Shown: positions 27,703 to 38,446, counted from the first letter of the stretch. The stretch is 64,000 nucleotides of DNA from Vibrio chagasii (GCF_024347355.1 NZ_AP025466.1:1426001-1490000), one strand, 5' to 3'. Notes: generated by a model from the sequence alone, not told the origin. Numbers and translations are program-made.

Positions 27703-27718
27703 TGGCACGCTAACTGCA
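27703..27718 (+). promoter_or_regulatory. sigma-54 promoter of qrr
   Basis: TGGCACGCTAACTGCA matches the -24/-12 consensus TGGCAC-N5-TTGCA with one change. The invariant GG (27704-27705) and GC (27716-27717) are 10 bases apart. The predicted transcription start is at about 27729-27730, the first base of the Qrr sequence. Confidence 0.92.
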
Positions 27719-27729
27719 TAGTACTAATC

Positions 27730-27839
27730 GACCCTTCTTAAGCCGAGGGTCACCTAGCCAACTGACGTTGTTAGTGAACCTATGATTTGTTCACAAATAT
27801 ATAGAGCCAATCGCGATTATTGCGGTTGGCTATTTTTTT
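27730..27839 (+). ncRNA. qrr: Qrr quorum-regulatory small RNA
   Basis: A small RNA of about 109 bases. It begins with the hairpin GACCC...GGGTC, followed by the block CACCTAGCCAACTGACGTTG and TTAGTGAAC that is conserved in Vibrio Qrr RNAs. This block base-pairs with luxR/hapR-type mRNA with Hfq. A GTGAAC...GTTCAC hairpin and a terminator stem (AGCCAATCGC with GCGGTTGGCT) and seven T close it. With the sigma-54 promoter and two LuxO sites, transcription should occur at low cell density when LuxO is phosphorylated. Vibrios have one to five qrr genes; which one this is cannot be told. Confidence 0.95.
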
Positions 27840-27906
27840 GCCTGTCATTTGGTGTTCTCCTTTTTCTACTCCCGCCTCTATACTTTCAGGCTCTGAATTT
27901 CAGGTG

Positions 27907-27942
27907 AAAAAAAAGCCAGCCACCGTCGGTGACCAGCTTGTG
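27907..27942 (-). terminator. terminator of malT
   Basis: On the minus strand AGCTGGTCACC pairs fully (with some G-U) with GGTGGCTGGCT, followed by eight T. It separates malT from the convergent qrr. Confidence 0.8.
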
Positions 27943-27964
27943 TTTTCTCGAATTTCGAATCCGT

Positions 27965-30673
27965 TTAGTAACCCATTAACTGCAACAAATTCTCTGCTGT
28001 GCTTATCGCTTCTTTACGGTTAGCAATGTTGAGCTTCTGATAAAGATTTCGAATGTGAGTTTTGATCGTGGTGCCTGCTACATCCAGTTCTTGAGCGATT
28101 TGCTCGTTACTGAAGCCAGAGTAGATCAAGCCCAGTACCTGCCATTCACGTTGAGTGAGTGGGCTGGTACGTACAAGTTCAGGAATGTTTGGGTGATTAA
28201 CCAAGTTTTCAACAAAGTCTTCATCAAAGTGAACTGAGCGGCTGCGCTGAGTGGTCGAGATATCCTTCATGATTTGTTGTGCTCGGTGACGTTCTAAATC
28301 ACCTAGGCCTGGCTTGTTGCTCAACTTATCTAAGATATGTCCGATAGTGCCACCATCGACCAAGAAGTTACCGACCATGCCTGTTTGGTTGGTCATGTGT
28401 AGGGCTTCTTCAAGTAATACACGTGCGCTGTCTTCATCGTTGATTTGCGTGCGTAAAACAGCCTCGACGATCAAGTTTCTATTCGTATCGGTAATCAAGT
28501 GTGAGCGCTGTGCTTCGCTCTTTAAGAATGCTAATGCCTCTTCAGCCTCTTCATATTGCTCAAGAATAATGTGAGCACGCACGATGTTTCGCCACTGAAG
28601 CTGACAGAAGTGGTTGCTAGCAGACTCCGGTCTTACAGCAACGCTTAGCCAGTCACGGATTGCATCTTTATCGCCTTTCACTTGCCAGAACAAGATCAGA
28701 GACAGTGAAGCATTCGCCGTCCAGTCAACGTGGTAGGTTGATTGGCGTAACAAGTGTTGGATCTGGTCAATAAACTTCGACGCTTTGTCGATCTCACCAC
28801 GGCTCAATGAAATACGAGCTAGCATTGAGTAACTATGAAGGTGTTTACTTGGAGAGTGGTGACCGAGGATATCTAAGCCTTTGTAGCAACACTCTTCCGC
28901 TTCATCTAAACGGTTCCAACACCAGAAGATCTGAGCTCGTACGCGTAGCAAGAATTCATGTAGAGGTACGTATTGAAGTTGATGTTCTTCAATCAACTTG
29001 AACGCGCTGTCTTGCAATTCAAATGCCGCTTGAACGTAGCCTTGAGCAATCAAGATTTCACTTTGTTGAAGAATCGCCCACAGTGCTTGATGGTAAACCT
29101 GATACTGGCGAGCCAACTTCTCAGTTTGCTGCATCATTGGTAGAGCGCGGCTCAGGTTACCCATGACATGATTGACTTCGCCAACAACTGAGGTTGCCAC
29201 AATGCGGCTGCGATAAACCGTGGTATTAAGCTGGCTTAGAGAAAGCTCTGCGAGTTCGAGTGCTTTCTCTGGTTCGTTGCTGTTAATGGCTACCTGTGCA
29301 CGTAAGGCGTTGTACTGGCCTTGTTGTTGAGTATCTAGCTCGATGTTTCGTGCTTGATACTGAGTTTCTGCCTCTTCTAACAGGGTGCCCACCTGATCAT
29401 ATCTGTGCTGACTCTGCGCTAGCCATGCCCGTAGCATCGACAGTTTTGGCTCGCTGTAGAGCTGATCGGTTGTAAGCTGCTTGATCGCCATTTCTAGTGA
29501 TGACAATTCGCCTTGGTTGAACATTTGCCAACCGTGTTCACTGAGGATCTTAACAATTAAATCAGGATCATCGGCGCGCTGTGCGTGACGTAGGGCTTGG
29601 TGAGGTGTTTTCTTTTTGATCCAGGCTTTTGCTGCACTGCGGTGTAATTCAGCTTCTTGTTGCGGAATGCGAGCTTGGCGTTCATGAGCAAGGAATTCAC
29701 CAAACAGGTTGTGGAAGCGATACCAGTTCTTCTCACCTTCAAGAGGGTAGATGAACAGACCAAATCGGTTTAGAGACTCGATCATACCGAGTGCGTCTTC
29801 ACGCTGAGTAAGCGCGCATACCAGTTCATCATTAAAGTGATCAAGTACAGAACATTGCATCAAGAACTGGCGGGTTTCTTTGTCCAGCAGGTCGAAGACT
29901 TCTTCAACCAAGTAATCCCACAAGTGAGCATGATTGAAGTGAGAGAATGACTCAGCAGACTGCGCCAGTGTGCGTTTTTGGTGCTGTGCTTGAAGGGCGA
30001 TAAGTTGCAACGCAGAAGGCCAACCTTCGACATAACTACAAATACTATCGGCGGTTGTGTCATCAATACCATCGGCAACGCGCTGATTAAAGAAGCGTGT
30101 CGTCTCTTCGGTATCGAATGCCAAAGAGTCATTGCCTAATTCGATCATTAAGTCACGAACGCGAAGGTTTGCTGTACCCAGTGGCGGTGTGCCGCGGCTG
30201 GTCACAACAAGCGTTAGGTTGTCGGGCATGTGCTTTAGGAAAAAGCGCATGGCTTCGTGGATGTCGTCATTGTTAACCAGGTGATAGTCATCCAATACAA
30301 GGAAACATTCCTGATGGAATTCAGACATCTCGGCGAAGACTTCGCTTAATAGAGAATGCAGCGATGAAAATTGTCTTTTCTCTGCCAGTTTTTGCGCATT
30401 AGGACAGGCGTTTTGCGTCGCTTTATTGAGTGATTGAAGTAGGTAGTTGATGAAACGGAAGGCATCGTTGTCACTATCATCGATGCTATACCAACCTACG
30501 TTAGGTTTTTCTACCAACCACTGGGCAGCCATGGTGGTCTTGCCGTATCCAGCTGGGGAGCGGAACAGTACGAGTTTATAGCAATCTGCATTCTGAAGCA
30601 GATCGAGAACCCTAGGACGCAGAATTGCATTGTGTAAGCGGCCGGGACGAGTCAGTTTCGAAGGGATCCACAT
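27965..30673 (-). CDS. malT: maltose regulon activator MalT
   Basis: A 902-residue STAND-family ATPase and transcription activator of maltodextrin genes. It binds maltotriose and ATP and then oligomerises on DNA. The Walker A is SPAGYGKTT (residues 39-47) and the Walker B-like FLVLDDYH is near residue 128. TPR-like helical repeats fill about 400-800, and a LuxR-type helix-turn-helix ([43 protein letters not shown]) lies at the C-terminus. The N-terminus [12 protein letters not shown] and the total length agree with E. coli MalT (901). It is divergent from malPQ as in E. coli. Confidence 0.95.
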   Translation of the reverse strand: MWIPSKLTRPGRLHNAILRPRVLDLLQNADCYKLVLFRSPAGYGKTTMAAQWLVEKPNVGWYSIDDSDNDAFRFINYLLQSLNKATQNACPNAQKLAEKRQFSSLHSLLSEVFAEMSEFHQECFLVLDDYHLVNNDDIHEAMRFFLKHMPDNLTLVVTSRGTPPLGTANLRVRDLMIELGNDSLAFDTEETTRFFNQRVADGIDDTTADSICSYVEGWPSALQLIALQAQHQKRTLAQSAESFSHFNHAHLWDYLVEEVFDLLDKETRQFLMQCSVLDHFNDELVCALTQREDALGMIESLNRFGLFIYPLEGEKNWYRFHNLFGEFLAHERQARIPQQEAELHRSAAKAWIKKKTPHQALRHAQRADDPDLIVKILSEHGWQMFNQGELSSLEMAIKQLTTDQLYSEPKLSMLRAWLAQSQHRYDQVGTLLEEAETQYQARNIELDTQQQGQYNALRAQVAINSNEPEKALELAELSLSQLNTTVYRSRIVATSVVGEVNHVMGNLSRALPMMQQTEKLARQYQVYHQALWAILQQSEILIAQGYVQAAFELQDSAFKLIEEHQLQYVPLHEFLLRVRAQIFWCWNRLDEAEECCYKGLDILGHHSPSKHLHSYSMLARISLSRGEIDKASKFIDQIQHLLRQSTYHVDWTANASLSLILFWQVKGDKDAIRDWLSVAVRPESASNHFCQLQWRNIVRAHIILEQYEEAEEALAFLKSEAQRSHLITDTNRNLIVEAVLRTQINDEDSARVLLEEALHMTNQTGMVGNFLVDGGTIGHILDKLSNKPGLGDLERHRAQQIMKDISTTQRSRSVHFDEDFVENLVNHPNIPELVRTSPLTQREWQVLGLIYSGFSNEQIAQELDVAGTTIKTHIRNLYQKLNIANRKEAISTAENLLQLMGY

Positions 30674-30862
30674 GTCGAAGTTTTACACCTATTCCGTGGC
30701 TATGGTCTGGAATCTATCAAGCACGCATTGAGTGCTGTCCAATGACACTAGCCTAATTACTTAAGTCTTTACTCATATTACGTGAAGCAAAACGACACCG
30801 ACTATGATCCTCCGCAGAAACCTTGCACTCCTGCATGTTTTTGAGTCTCTACGCCCTTTATT

Positions 30863-30878
30863 TGTGACTTTTCTCACA
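30863..30878. promoter_or_regulatory. CRP binding site upstream of malT
   Basis: TGTGACTTTTCTCACA is a perfect match to TGTGA-N6-TCACA, 190 bases before the malT start. E. coli malT is activated by cAMP-CRP, so conserved control is likely. Confidence 0.82.
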
Positions 30879-31045
30879 AAATGTGGTGGTTCGATAATGT
30901 GACTTTGTTTCTGTTTGCACTGCATTTAATGCAAAAGATGATACCCGGAAAATATTTTCGTGATCTGAAACTCAGATTTGACAATGACTCTGATTAGGTC
31001 AAATAAAAATCACATCAACCGAAGTTAAGTTATCGAACGGGAGCT

Positions 31046-31061
31046 TGTGATCTTAGTCACT
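31046..31061. promoter_or_regulatory. second CRP-like site, malP side
   Basis: TGTGATCTTAGTCACT matches nine of the ten conserved CRP positions and lies about 180 bases before the malP start. Confidence 0.65.
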
Positions 31062-31161
31062 CCAAGTTTTTGTTCGAAGTCAGAACATGAGAGTCAGATC
31101 ACTAACCCTATGTCGGTACGCCCCCTACGCCCTCCCATCTACTCCTTGTTTGGCGCGTTAG

Positions 31162-31171
31162 CGGGAGGATG
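31162..31171 (+). promoter_or_regulatory. MalT-box-like motif upstream of malP
   Basis: CGGGAGGATG matches eight of ten positions of GGGGA(T/G)GAGG, 70 bases before malP. It is a single weak candidate. Confidence 0.35.
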
Positions 31172-31240
31172 TTTAGTTTCTGGTGACCATGCACGATATG
31201 TCACAGATGAATTAGAACTATTAAAAGCGAGATTTCTGAA

Positions 31241-33694
31241 ATGAAACCAACTCAGCAAAAAACTTTCGATAAAATGTCGTTCCAAGAAAGCGTTAAGAAA
31301 CATCTATCTGCAACCTACGCAACTACTATAGAAAACGCAGATAGCCGCGCATGGTACCTAGCAATGGGTCGCGCGTTAGCCGAACTTACAACATTTGACC
31401 TGTTAGAAACTGAAAATGACGAGAAAATCAAAAATGCGAAGAGCGTGAACTACCTTTCGCTAGAATTCTTGATTGGTCGTCTAACGGGTAACAACCTAAT
31501 CAGCATGGGTCTGTACGAACAGATCACGCATGCAATGGAAGAGTTAGGCCAGAACTTAACGGACCTTCTAGAAGAAGAACGTGATCCATCACTAGGTAAT
31601 GGTGGTCTTGGTCGTCTAGCAGCATGTTTCATGGACTCTTGTGCAGCACAAGAATTCCCAACAGTAGGTTACGGCCTACACTATGAGTACGGTCTATTTA
31701 AGCAGTCTTTCGAAGACGGGCGTCAAAAAGAAGCACCGGATGCATGGCGTGGCGTTGAAGGCTACCCATGGGAAATCGCTCGTCCAGAACTTGCGCAACA
31801 CATTGGTTTTTACGGTCATGTTGAAGTTGAATACATTGACGGTAAAGAAGTGCGTACTTGGGTTCCAGGTATGGAAGTAAAAGCAATGCCATGGGATCTA
31901 CCAATCGTTGGTTACGAGTCAAGCACGGTTTACCCACTGCGTCTTTGGGAATGCCAGGCAATTGCACCATTCTCACTAGCAAGCTTCAACAACGGTGACT
32001 ACTTCGAAGCACAACATGCGCTAATCGATGCGGGTAACATTACTAAGGTTCTATACCCGAACGATAACCACGAGAAGGGTAAAACGCTTCGTCTAATGCA
32101 GCAGTACTTCCACTCTGCAGCGTCTGTACGTGACATCCTACGTCGTCACGAAGCAGCAGGCTTCTCTCTAGCGGATCTTCCTAAGCAAGAGACTATCCAG
32201 TTAAACGATACGCACCCAACAATCGCGATCCCAGAGCTAATGCGCATTCTTATCGATGAGCGCGGCCTATCTTGGGATGAAGCGTGGGAAATCAGTGCAC
32301 ACACATTTGCATACACGAACCACACTCTACTTCCAGAAGCTCTAGAGACTTGGTCTGAGTCGCTAATCCAGCGTCTACTTCCACGTCACATGGAAATCAT
32401 TTTTGAAATCAACCACCGCTTCCTGCAAGAAGTTCGTAAGATGTGGCCTGGTGACGGTGAGAAGCAAGCGAAGCTTTCTATCATCCAAGAAGGTTTCCAC
32501 CGCATGGTTCGCATGGCAAACCTATGTGTAATTGGCTCTTACAAGGTAAACGGTGTAGCAGCGCTTCACTCTCAGCTAGTTAAGAAAGACTTATTCCCTG
32601 AGTTCAACGAAATCTTCCCAGGTAAACTGACTAACGTAACAAACGGTATTACACCACGTCGTTGGTTGAAGTTCTGTAACCCAGGTCTGTCTGCGCTAAT
32701 CACAGATAAGATCGGTTCAGAATGGCCTGCGAAACTTGAGCAGCTAGAAGGCATTGCTAAGTACGCGACAGACCCGAAATTCCAAAAAGAATTCATGGCT
32801 GTTAAGAAAGAAAACAAACAGCGTCTTGCTGATTGGGTTCAAGAAAACATGGGTATCGAGCTAGATACTAACGCTATCTTCGACGTTCAAATCAAGCGTC
32901 TGCACGAGTACAAGCGTCAGCACCTAGACTTGCTTCACATTCTATCTCTGTACCACCGTATCCTTAACGAACCTGGTTTTGAGTGTGAGCCACGCGTATG
33001 TTTCTTCGCAGCAAAAGCAGCACCGGGTTACCACCTAGCGAAAGAGATCATGTTCGCAGTGAACAAGGTTGCGGAGAAGATCAACAACGATCCTCGCATC
33101 GGTAACAAGCTTAAGGTGGTATTCATCCCTGACTACCGTGTAAGCATGGCGGAAATCATCATCCCAGCGGCTGACGTTTCTCAGCAAATCTCGCTAGCGG
33201 GTAAAGAAGCATCGGGTACGGGTAACATGAAGATGGCTCTAAACGGCGCTCTAACTATCGGTACGATGGATGGTGCGAACGTTGAGATCCGTGAAGAAGT
33301 GGGTGATGAGAACATCTACATCTTCGGTCTAGACGTTGATGGTGTACAAGCACTGAAAGCTCAGGGTTACAACCCATACGATTACTACAATGCAGACCCA
33401 CTACTGAAGGCGTCACTTGATCTACTAACAGGTGAAGAGTTCACACCAGGTCAACCAGGCCTTCTACGTGCAACGTTTGACAGCCTGCTAGATGGTGGTG
33501 ACCCATATCTATGTCTTGCTGACTTTGCTTCTTACGTGAAAGCGCATGAAGACATGGGCACGCAATACAAAGACCAAGCGGGTTGGGCTAAGAAAGCGAT
33601 TCTTAACACAGCATTGGTTGGTAAGTTCACATCAGACCGCTCTATCCGCGACTACGTGAACAACATCTGGAAACTAGAAGCGGTTAACCGTTAA
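31241..33694 (+). CDS. malP: maltodextrin/glycogen phosphorylase
   Basis: An 817-residue cytoplasmic PLP enzyme (GT35) that phosphorolyses alpha-1,4 glucans to glucose-1-phosphate. The PLP-lysine motif EASGTGNMKMALNGALTIGTMDGANVE is intact near residue 660. The glucan-binding RDPSLGNGGLGRLAACFMDS segment and the QLNDTHPTIAIPELMR block are also present. The name malP rather than glgP rests on its place next to malQ and divergent malT. It is followed by a strong intercistronic hairpin before malQ. Confidence 0.92.
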   Translation: MKPTQQKTFDKMSFQESVKKHLSATYATTIENADSRAWYLAMGRALAELTTFDLLETENDEKIKNAKSVNYLSLEFLIGRLTGNNLISMGLYEQITHAMEELGQNLTDLLEEERDPSLGNGGLGRLAACFMDSCAAQEFPTVGYGLHYEYGLFKQSFEDGRQKEAPDAWRGVEGYPWEIARPELAQHIGFYGHVEVEYIDGKEVRTWVPGMEVKAMPWDLPIVGYESSTVYPLRLWECQAIAPFSLASFNNGDYFEAQHALIDAGNITKVLYPNDNHEKGKTLRLMQQYFHSAASVRDILRRHEAAGFSLADLPKQETIQLNDTHPTIAIPELMRILIDERGLSWDEAWEISAHTFAYTNHTLLPEALETWSESLIQRLLPRHMEIIFEINHRFLQEVRKMWPGDGEKQAKLSIIQEGFHRMVRMANLCVIGSYKVNGVAALHSQLVKKDLFPEFNEIFPGKLTNVTNGITPRRWLKFCNPGLSALITDKIGSEWPAKLEQLEGIAKYATDPKFQKEFMAVKKENKQRLADWVQENMGIELDTNAIFDVQIKRLHEYKRQHLDLLHILSLYHRILNEPGFECEPRVCFFAAKAAPGYHLAKEIMFAVNKVAEKINNDPRIGNKLKVVFIPDYRVSMAEIIIPAADVSQQISLAGKEASGTGNMKMALNGALTIGTMDGANVEIREEVGDENIYIFGLDVDGVQALKAQGYNPYDYYNADPLLKASLDLLTGEEFTPGQPGLLRATFDSLLDGGDPYLCLADFASYVKAHEDMGTQYKDQAGWAKKAILNTALVGKFTSDRSIRDYVNNIWKLEAVNR

Positions 33695-33706
33695 TAGTTC
33701 CCATGT

Positions 33707-33731
33707 AGCCAAGGCAGCCTCTGCCTTGGCT
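33707..33731. repeat. intercistronic hairpin after malP
   Basis: AGCCAAGGCAG and CTGCCTTGGCT form an 11-bp perfect stem around CCT, 12 bases after the malP stop. No T tract follows, so it looks more like an mRNA 3'-end stabiliser than a terminator. Confidence 0.75.
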
Positions 33732-33804
33732 CAATTAGCTTGTGAGCAAACAGACGGCTTATCCGATAGCAATGCTTACAATCTGATTGTCACAAGCTAA
33801 TTGA
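33731..33804. repeat. 15-bp inverted repeat in the malP-malQ gap
   Basis: TCAATTAGCTTGTGA (33731-33745) and its exact complement TCACAAGCTAATTGA (33790-33804) are separated by 44 bases. The arms touch the hairpin that follows malP. Each arm ends in a TGTGA/TCACA half-site, but at a spacing unlike CRP. Confidence 0.85.
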
Positions 33805-33870
33805 TTAGTAAAAAATTAAATAAACAACCCTACAAAAATTGAAAGCGTCAGAACGTTTTCGGAGAGAGCG

Positions 33871-36051
33871 ATGAAAGAACAGACCGTATTAAAACAAGTC
33901 GCAGAAATGGCAAACATTGCCGATAGTTACGTTAGTGCGTGGGGCGATGAAGCAAAGGTATCAGACGAAACTATTACGTCTCTATTGGCTTCATTGGGCT
34001 ACGATACAAGCAGCGATGATGCACTATTAAAGTCAGCAGAAAGAAAACACAAAAAAGATGTACTAGACCCAGTTCTTGTCTTGCGTGATGGTGAGCCAGT
34101 AGAAGTGGCGCTGAATTTAGGTGTTAGTGCTCGTGAAAGCGAGTTCAGCTGGCGCTTAGAAACCGAGCAAGGAGAGGTACTCGAAGGCTATCTTCAATCT
34201 CAAGTCGTTCGTGATGAGCGTGCCGAGGGTGGCCCTTTAGTGTTTGCATTACCAAGTGATTTGGCATGGGGTTATCACAAGCTAATTGTGAGCCGTAAGC
34301 GCCGTAAGAAGCCTTACGAGATGACACTGATCATTACGCCAAAAGCGTGTTTCAAGCAGTCTCCAATTGAGCAAGGCAAAAAGCTTTGGGGGCCAAGTGT
34401 TCAGCTTTACACACTAAGAACTCAGCACAACTGGGGTATTGGTGATTTCGGTGACCTAAAACAGTTGGTTGCTGATATCGCGTCTCGCGGCGGTGACTTT
34501 GTCGGCCTAAACCCGATTCACTCATTGTTCCCTGCGAACCCTGAAGGTGCGAGCCCGTACAGCCCGTCGTCACGTCGTTGGTTGAACATCTTATACATTG
34601 ATGTGAGCTCAGTACCTGAATTCGCATTAAGTGCAGAAGCACAACAAACTGTAGGCAGCGCAGAGTTCCAACAACGCCTACAGAAAGCTCGTGATGCACA
34701 CTGGGTGAACTACACCGAAGTGTCTGAGTTGAAGATGAGTATCTTGCCTTTGCTATTCGCAGAGTTTAAGACTCGTCACCTAGACAAGAACAGCGATCGT
34801 GCACAAGCCTTCCTAGCATTTGTGGAAGAGGGCGGCGATAGCCTGATGCACCAAGCGGCGTTTGATGCACTGCACGGTGAACTGCATGCTGAAGATTCTG
34901 GTATGTGGGGATGGCCGGTATTCCCTGAGAAATACCGCACATTCGACAGCCCAGCAACACAGAAATACATCAAAGAGAACCTAGAGCAAGTGCATCTTTA
35001 CATGTACCTGCAATGGTTAGCAAATTGCCAAATCAACGATGCTCAATCGCTTGCTGAAGAGAAAGGTATGGCGGTTGGTCTGTACCGAGACCTAGCGGTT
35101 GGTGTTGCAGATTCAGGCAGCGAGACATGGGCTGACGAAGGCAACCTAGTAATGGATGCGAGCATCGGTGCTCCACCAGATATCCTTGGTCCTCTAGGCC
35201 AAAACTGGGGCTTACCACCACTGAACCCAGAAGTGCTTCTAGAAACAAGCTACGACGCTTACATCAAGTTGCTTCGAGCAAACATGAAGCACTGTGGTGC
35301 GTTGCGTATTGACCACGTATTAGGTCTGCTTCGTCTATGGTGGATTCCAAAAGGTGAAGATGCAACGAAAGGTGCTTACATCTACTATCCAGTTCAAGAC
35401 ATGCTGTCGATTCTTGCTCTTGAATCTCATCGTTACCAATGTAGCGTTATCGGTGAAGATTTAGGTACTGTGCCGGATGAGATTGTCGATATCTTGGCTG
35501 ATGCGGGTGTTCACTCGTACAAGGTATTTTTCTTCGAAACATCAGAAGAAGATGGTGGTTTCATCTCACCTGCTCATTATGCTGAACAGTCGATGGCGGC
35601 ACTATGTACTCACGATATGCCAACACTACGTGGCTTCTGGCACTGCGATGACCTGAAAATGGGTCAAGAGATTGGTCTGTACCCAGATCAGGAGCAGCTG
35701 AACGGCTTGTTTGATGACCGTCTTGAATGTAAGCAAGGTATCCTAGACTCTGTGGCATGGCATGGTTTCTTACCTGAAGGTGTAGGCCGTGACGCGAGCC
35801 AAGTACCAATGGATTCTTACCTTGCTGAAGCATTGCAGTTACACGTTGCTGCTGGTGGCTCAACATTGCTAAGTGTTCAATTGGAAGATTGGTTAGAAAT
35901 GGACCAGCCAGTAAACATTCCTGGCACGGTAGATGAGTACCCGAATTGGCGTCGTAAACTATCGATGAACCTAGACGAAATCTTTGCTCATGACGGCGTG
36001 AATCGAATTGCTTCTAAGCTCACAGAAGTTCGAGAAAAAGCAGGTAAATGA
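33871..36051 (+). CDS. malQ: 4-alpha-glucanotransferase (amylomaltase)
   Basis: A 726-residue GH77 enzyme that disproportionates maltodextrins, releasing glucose and building longer chains for MalP. An N-terminal extension of about 150 residues, typical of the enteric type, precedes the barrel. The barrel begins WGPSVQLYTLRTQHNWGIGDFGDL. Catalytic motifs are ALRIDHVLGL (nucleophile Asp), VIGEDLGTVPD (acid/base Glu) and CTHDMPTLRGFW. The ATG has a GGAGAG Shine-Dalgarno. It is second in the malPQ-glgB series. Confidence 0.94.
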   Translation: MKEQTVLKQVAEMANIADSYVSAWGDEAKVSDETITSLLASLGYDTSSDDALLKSAERKHKKDVLDPVLVLRDGEPVEVALNLGVSARESEFSWRLETEQGEVLEGYLQSQVVRDERAEGGPLVFALPSDLAWGYHKLIVSRKRRKKPYEMTLIITPKACFKQSPIEQGKKLWGPSVQLYTLRTQHNWGIGDFGDLKQLVADIASRGGDFVGLNPIHSLFPANPEGASPYSPSSRRWLNILYIDVSSVPEFALSAEAQQTVGSAEFQQRLQKARDAHWVNYTEVSELKMSILPLLFAEFKTRHLDKNSDRAQAFLAFVEEGGDSLMHQAAFDALHGELHAEDSGMWGWPVFPEKYRTFDSPATQKYIKENLEQVHLYMYLQWLANCQINDAQSLAEEKGMAVGLYRDLAVGVADSGSETWADEGNLVMDASIGAPPDILGPLGQNWGLPPLNPEVLLETSYDAYIKLLRANMKHCGALRIDHVLGLLRLWWIPKGEDATKGAYIYYPVQDMLSILALESHRYQCSVIGEDLGTVPDEIVDILADAGVHSYKVFFFETSEEDGGFISPAHYAEQSMAALCTHDMPTLRGFWHCDDLKMGQEIGLYPDQEQLNGLFDDRLECKQGILDSVAWHGFLPEGVGRDASQVPMDSYLAEALQLHVAAGGSTLLSVQLEDWLEMDQPVNIPGTVDEYPNWRRKLSMNLDEIFAHDGVNRIASKLTEVREKAGK

Positions 36052-36163
36052 TGAGTTTGAGTGGCTTTGAAAATAGGTGGTTTTTTGCTTACGCCGTACG
36101 AAACTACAACCTTGGTCACTCAATAATGAATGCTCATCTGGTAGAATAAATTGTCGTTATATT

Positions 36164-36188
36164 GCCCGCACTAATAGCGGGCATTTTT
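36164..36188 (+). terminator. terminator between malQ and glgB
   Basis: GCCCGC and GCGGGC form a stem around ACTAATA, followed by ATTTTTG, 40 bases upstream of the glgB start. It may limit read-through into glgB. Confidence 0.8.
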
Positions 36189-36227
36189 GTATTATATTTT
36201 TTGGATGTTTGGTTAGGGAGAAACGTT

Positions 36228-38411
36228 TTGGAACTAAGTTCGATTTCAAAGCAAAAACAAATATATACCCAACTATCACAGGCTTGTTTCACTGACCCAT
36301 TTGCGTTTTTAGGGCCATACTTACCTTCAGAGCAAGGTGCATTACGTGTATGGATCCCTGGGGCAGATAAAGTCGAGTTGATTGTTGGAAAGGAACCTCG
36401 TATTGAGTTAGAGCGAGAGGATGAAAGTGGATTCATTCTTAAGCAAGAAAGAGACTTGCGTTTTACTCACTATAAGCTCGCAGTTGATTGGGCGGGAGTA
36501 GAGCAGATCATCGATGATCCTTACCAGTATCATGATCTGTACGCGAGCTATGAAGACCTTCACACACCTAAAGATATGTACCATCACATGGGGGCTCAGT
36601 TTGTTACGCTAGAGCGTGATGGTCAGACAATTTCTGGTACTCGCTTCTTGGTTTATGCACCGCATGCAACAGCGGCTAGCTTAGTCGGTAACTTCAACTC
36701 GTGGGACGGTCGCCGCCACCCTATGCAACGTTTGGACTACGGTATTTGGGGCTTATTCATTCCAGACTTGGAAGAGGGCGCTCAATATAAGTTCGAATTA
36801 AAAGGACCAAATGGTGAAGGCTTACCTCACAAGGCTGACCCATGGGGTTTCTACTCTGAGCAGTACCCTTCGTTCTCTTCTGTGACTTACGATCACGCTC
36901 GTTATGAGTGGCAAGATGCCAAATGGCAAAATCGCCCAGTGACAGAGAAGCGTAAAGAAGCGCTGTCGTTCTATGAATTACATGCTGGTTCTTGGAAGCG
37001 TAATGCTGAAGGTGATTTTCTAAACTACCGTGAGTTAGCGGCAGAGCTAATTCCGTACCTCACCGAGCTTGGTTACACTCACGTCGAGTTGATGCCAGTT
37101 TCAGAACACCCGTTCTATGGTTCATGGGGCTACCAGCCTGTTGGGCTTTTCGCACCAACGAGCCGCTTTGGTTCTCCGGATGATTTCAAATACTTTGTCG
37201 ACCAATGTCACCAAGCTGGTCTAGGCGTTGTACTTGACTGGGTTCCAGCACACTTCCCAAGTGATGATCACGGCTTGGCTAACTTCGATGGTACACCGCT
37301 GTTTCACGACCCAGATCCACGTCGTGGTTGGCATCAAGATTGGAACTCTTACATCTACGACTTAGGTCGCGAACACGTACGTCGTTTCTTAGTGGCAAAC
37401 GCGCTGTACTGGTTCGAGCAATTCCATATTGATGGTATTCGTGTGGATGCCGTAGCTTCAATGCTGTACCTCGATTATTCACGTAGTCATGATCAATGGA
37501 TTCCAAATGTTGATGGTGGCAACGAAAACTATGACGCCATCGCGACATTGAAATGGATGAACGAAGAGGTCTACAAACATTTCCCGAACGCAATGACCAT
37601 CGCGGAAGAGTCAACAGCATTCCCAGGTGTATCTGCACCAACATTCATGGGCGGTTTAGGTTTCGGCTTTAAGTGGAATATGGGTTGGATGCATGACAGT
37701 TTGTCTTACATTCAGGAAGACCCAATTAACCGTAAATACCACCACGATACGATTACTTTCCCGCTGGTTTACGCACACAGTGAGAACTATGTATTGTCAC
37801 TGTCTCACGATGAGGTGGTTTATGGTAAAGGTTCTATCCATAACAAGATGCCTGGTGATGAGTGGCAGCAAACGGCTAACCTACGCGCATACATGGGTTA
37901 CATGTACGCACAACCGGGTAAGAAGCTTAACTTTATGGGGGCCGAGTTTGGTCAGACTGCAGAGTGGAACCATGATGATCAACTGCAGTGGTTCGTATTA
38001 GACTACGAACGTCATCAAGGTGTCCAAAAGCTAACCAAAGACCTCAACCATCTTTACCGTAATGAAGCTTCGATGCACGATCTTGACTTCGACCCACGAG
38101 GCTTTGAATGGCGTCTTCAAGACTCTGCAGAGGCGAGTGTCTTGGCTCATGAACGTATCAGTGAATCAGGTGAACGCGTACTAGTGGTTTCGAACTTTAC
38201 GCCAGTACCACATGAGCATTTCCGCCTAGGTGTTCCGGCACAAGGCAAGTACAGCCTATTACTCAATACTGATGATACTAAATACAACGGCAGTGGTTAT
38301 GACGTGAAAGAGGTTGTCGAAATCGAAGCCGTTCAGAGTGAAGGGCTGAATACCTCGATTGAGCTTCGCCTACCGCCATTGTCGACTATTTTTTACAAGC
38401 TGAACCCGTAA
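36228..38411 (+). CDS. glgB: 1,4-alpha-glucan branching enzyme
   Basis: A 727-residue GH13 enzyme that adds alpha-1,6 branches to glycogen. N-terminal CBM48-type domains (about 1-220) precede the barrel. Region I is DWVPAHFP, region [12 protein letters not shown] (nucleophile Asp407, the same spacing as E. coli Asp405), region III TIAEEST and region [15 protein letters not shown] set the start at a TTG ([13 protein letters not shown]) because GGGAG lies seven to eight bases upstream; the frame extends 22 codons further up through the malQ terminator, which is implausible as coding. It is the last gene of the series. Confidence 0.93.
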   Translation: MELSSISKQKQIYTQLSQACFTDPFAFLGPYLPSEQGALRVWIPGADKVELIVGKEPRIELEREDESGFILKQERDLRFTHYKLAVDWAGVEQIIDDPYQYHDLYASYEDLHTPKDMYHHMGAQFVTLERDGQTISGTRFLVYAPHATAASLVGNFNSWDGRRHPMQRLDYGIWGLFIPDLEEGAQYKFELKGPNGEGLPHKADPWGFYSEQYPSFSSVTYDHARYEWQDAKWQNRPVTEKRKEALSFYELHAGSWKRNAEGDFLNYRELAAELIPYLTELGYTHVELMPVSEHPFYGSWGYQPVGLFAPTSRFGSPDDFKYFVDQCHQAGLGVVLDWVPAHFPSDDHGLANFDGTPLFHDPDPRRGWHQDWNSYIYDLGREHVRRFLVANALYWFEQFHIDGIRVDAVASMLYLDYSRSHDQWIPNVDGGNENYDAIATLKWMNEEVYKHFPNAMTIAEESTAFPGVSAPTFMGGLGFGFKWNMGWMHDSLSYIQEDPINRKYHHDTITFPLVYAHSENYVLSLSHDEVVYGKGSIHNKMPGDEWQQTANLRAYMGYMYAQPGKKLNFMGAEFGQTAEWNHDDQLQWFVLDYERHQGVQKLTKDLNHLYRNEASMHDLDFDPRGFEWRLQDSAEASVLAHERISESGERVLVVSNFTPVPHEHFRLGVPAQGKYSLLLNTDDTKYNGSGYDVKEVVEIEAVQSEGLNTSIELRLPPLSTIFYKLNP

Positions 38412-38446
38412 TGTAGTCCGGCACAATGCGCGCGTAGATAATACAA

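Larger units (their letters stand above)
27403..27964. other. non-coding region containing the qrr locus
   Basis: This 562-base region between the DUF368 start and the malT stop is fully explained by the DUF368 promoter, the LuxO-type sites, the sigma-54 promoter, the Qrr RNA and the malT terminator, each listed separately. Confidence 0.85.
30674..31240. other. divergent control region malT / malP
   Basis: A 567-base non-coding region with two CRP-type palindromes and one MalT-like motif listed separately. A 66-codon frame running into malP lacks a ribosome site and is not called. Confidence 0.7.

Noticed and set aside
31047..31244. 66-codon frame leading into malP
   Set aside because: It covers the CRP and MalT-like sites and lacks a ribosome site, so it is control DNA.
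36162..36227. 22-codon N-terminal extension of glgB
   Set aside because: It would translate the malQ terminator; the TTG with a good Shine-Dalgarno gives the family length.
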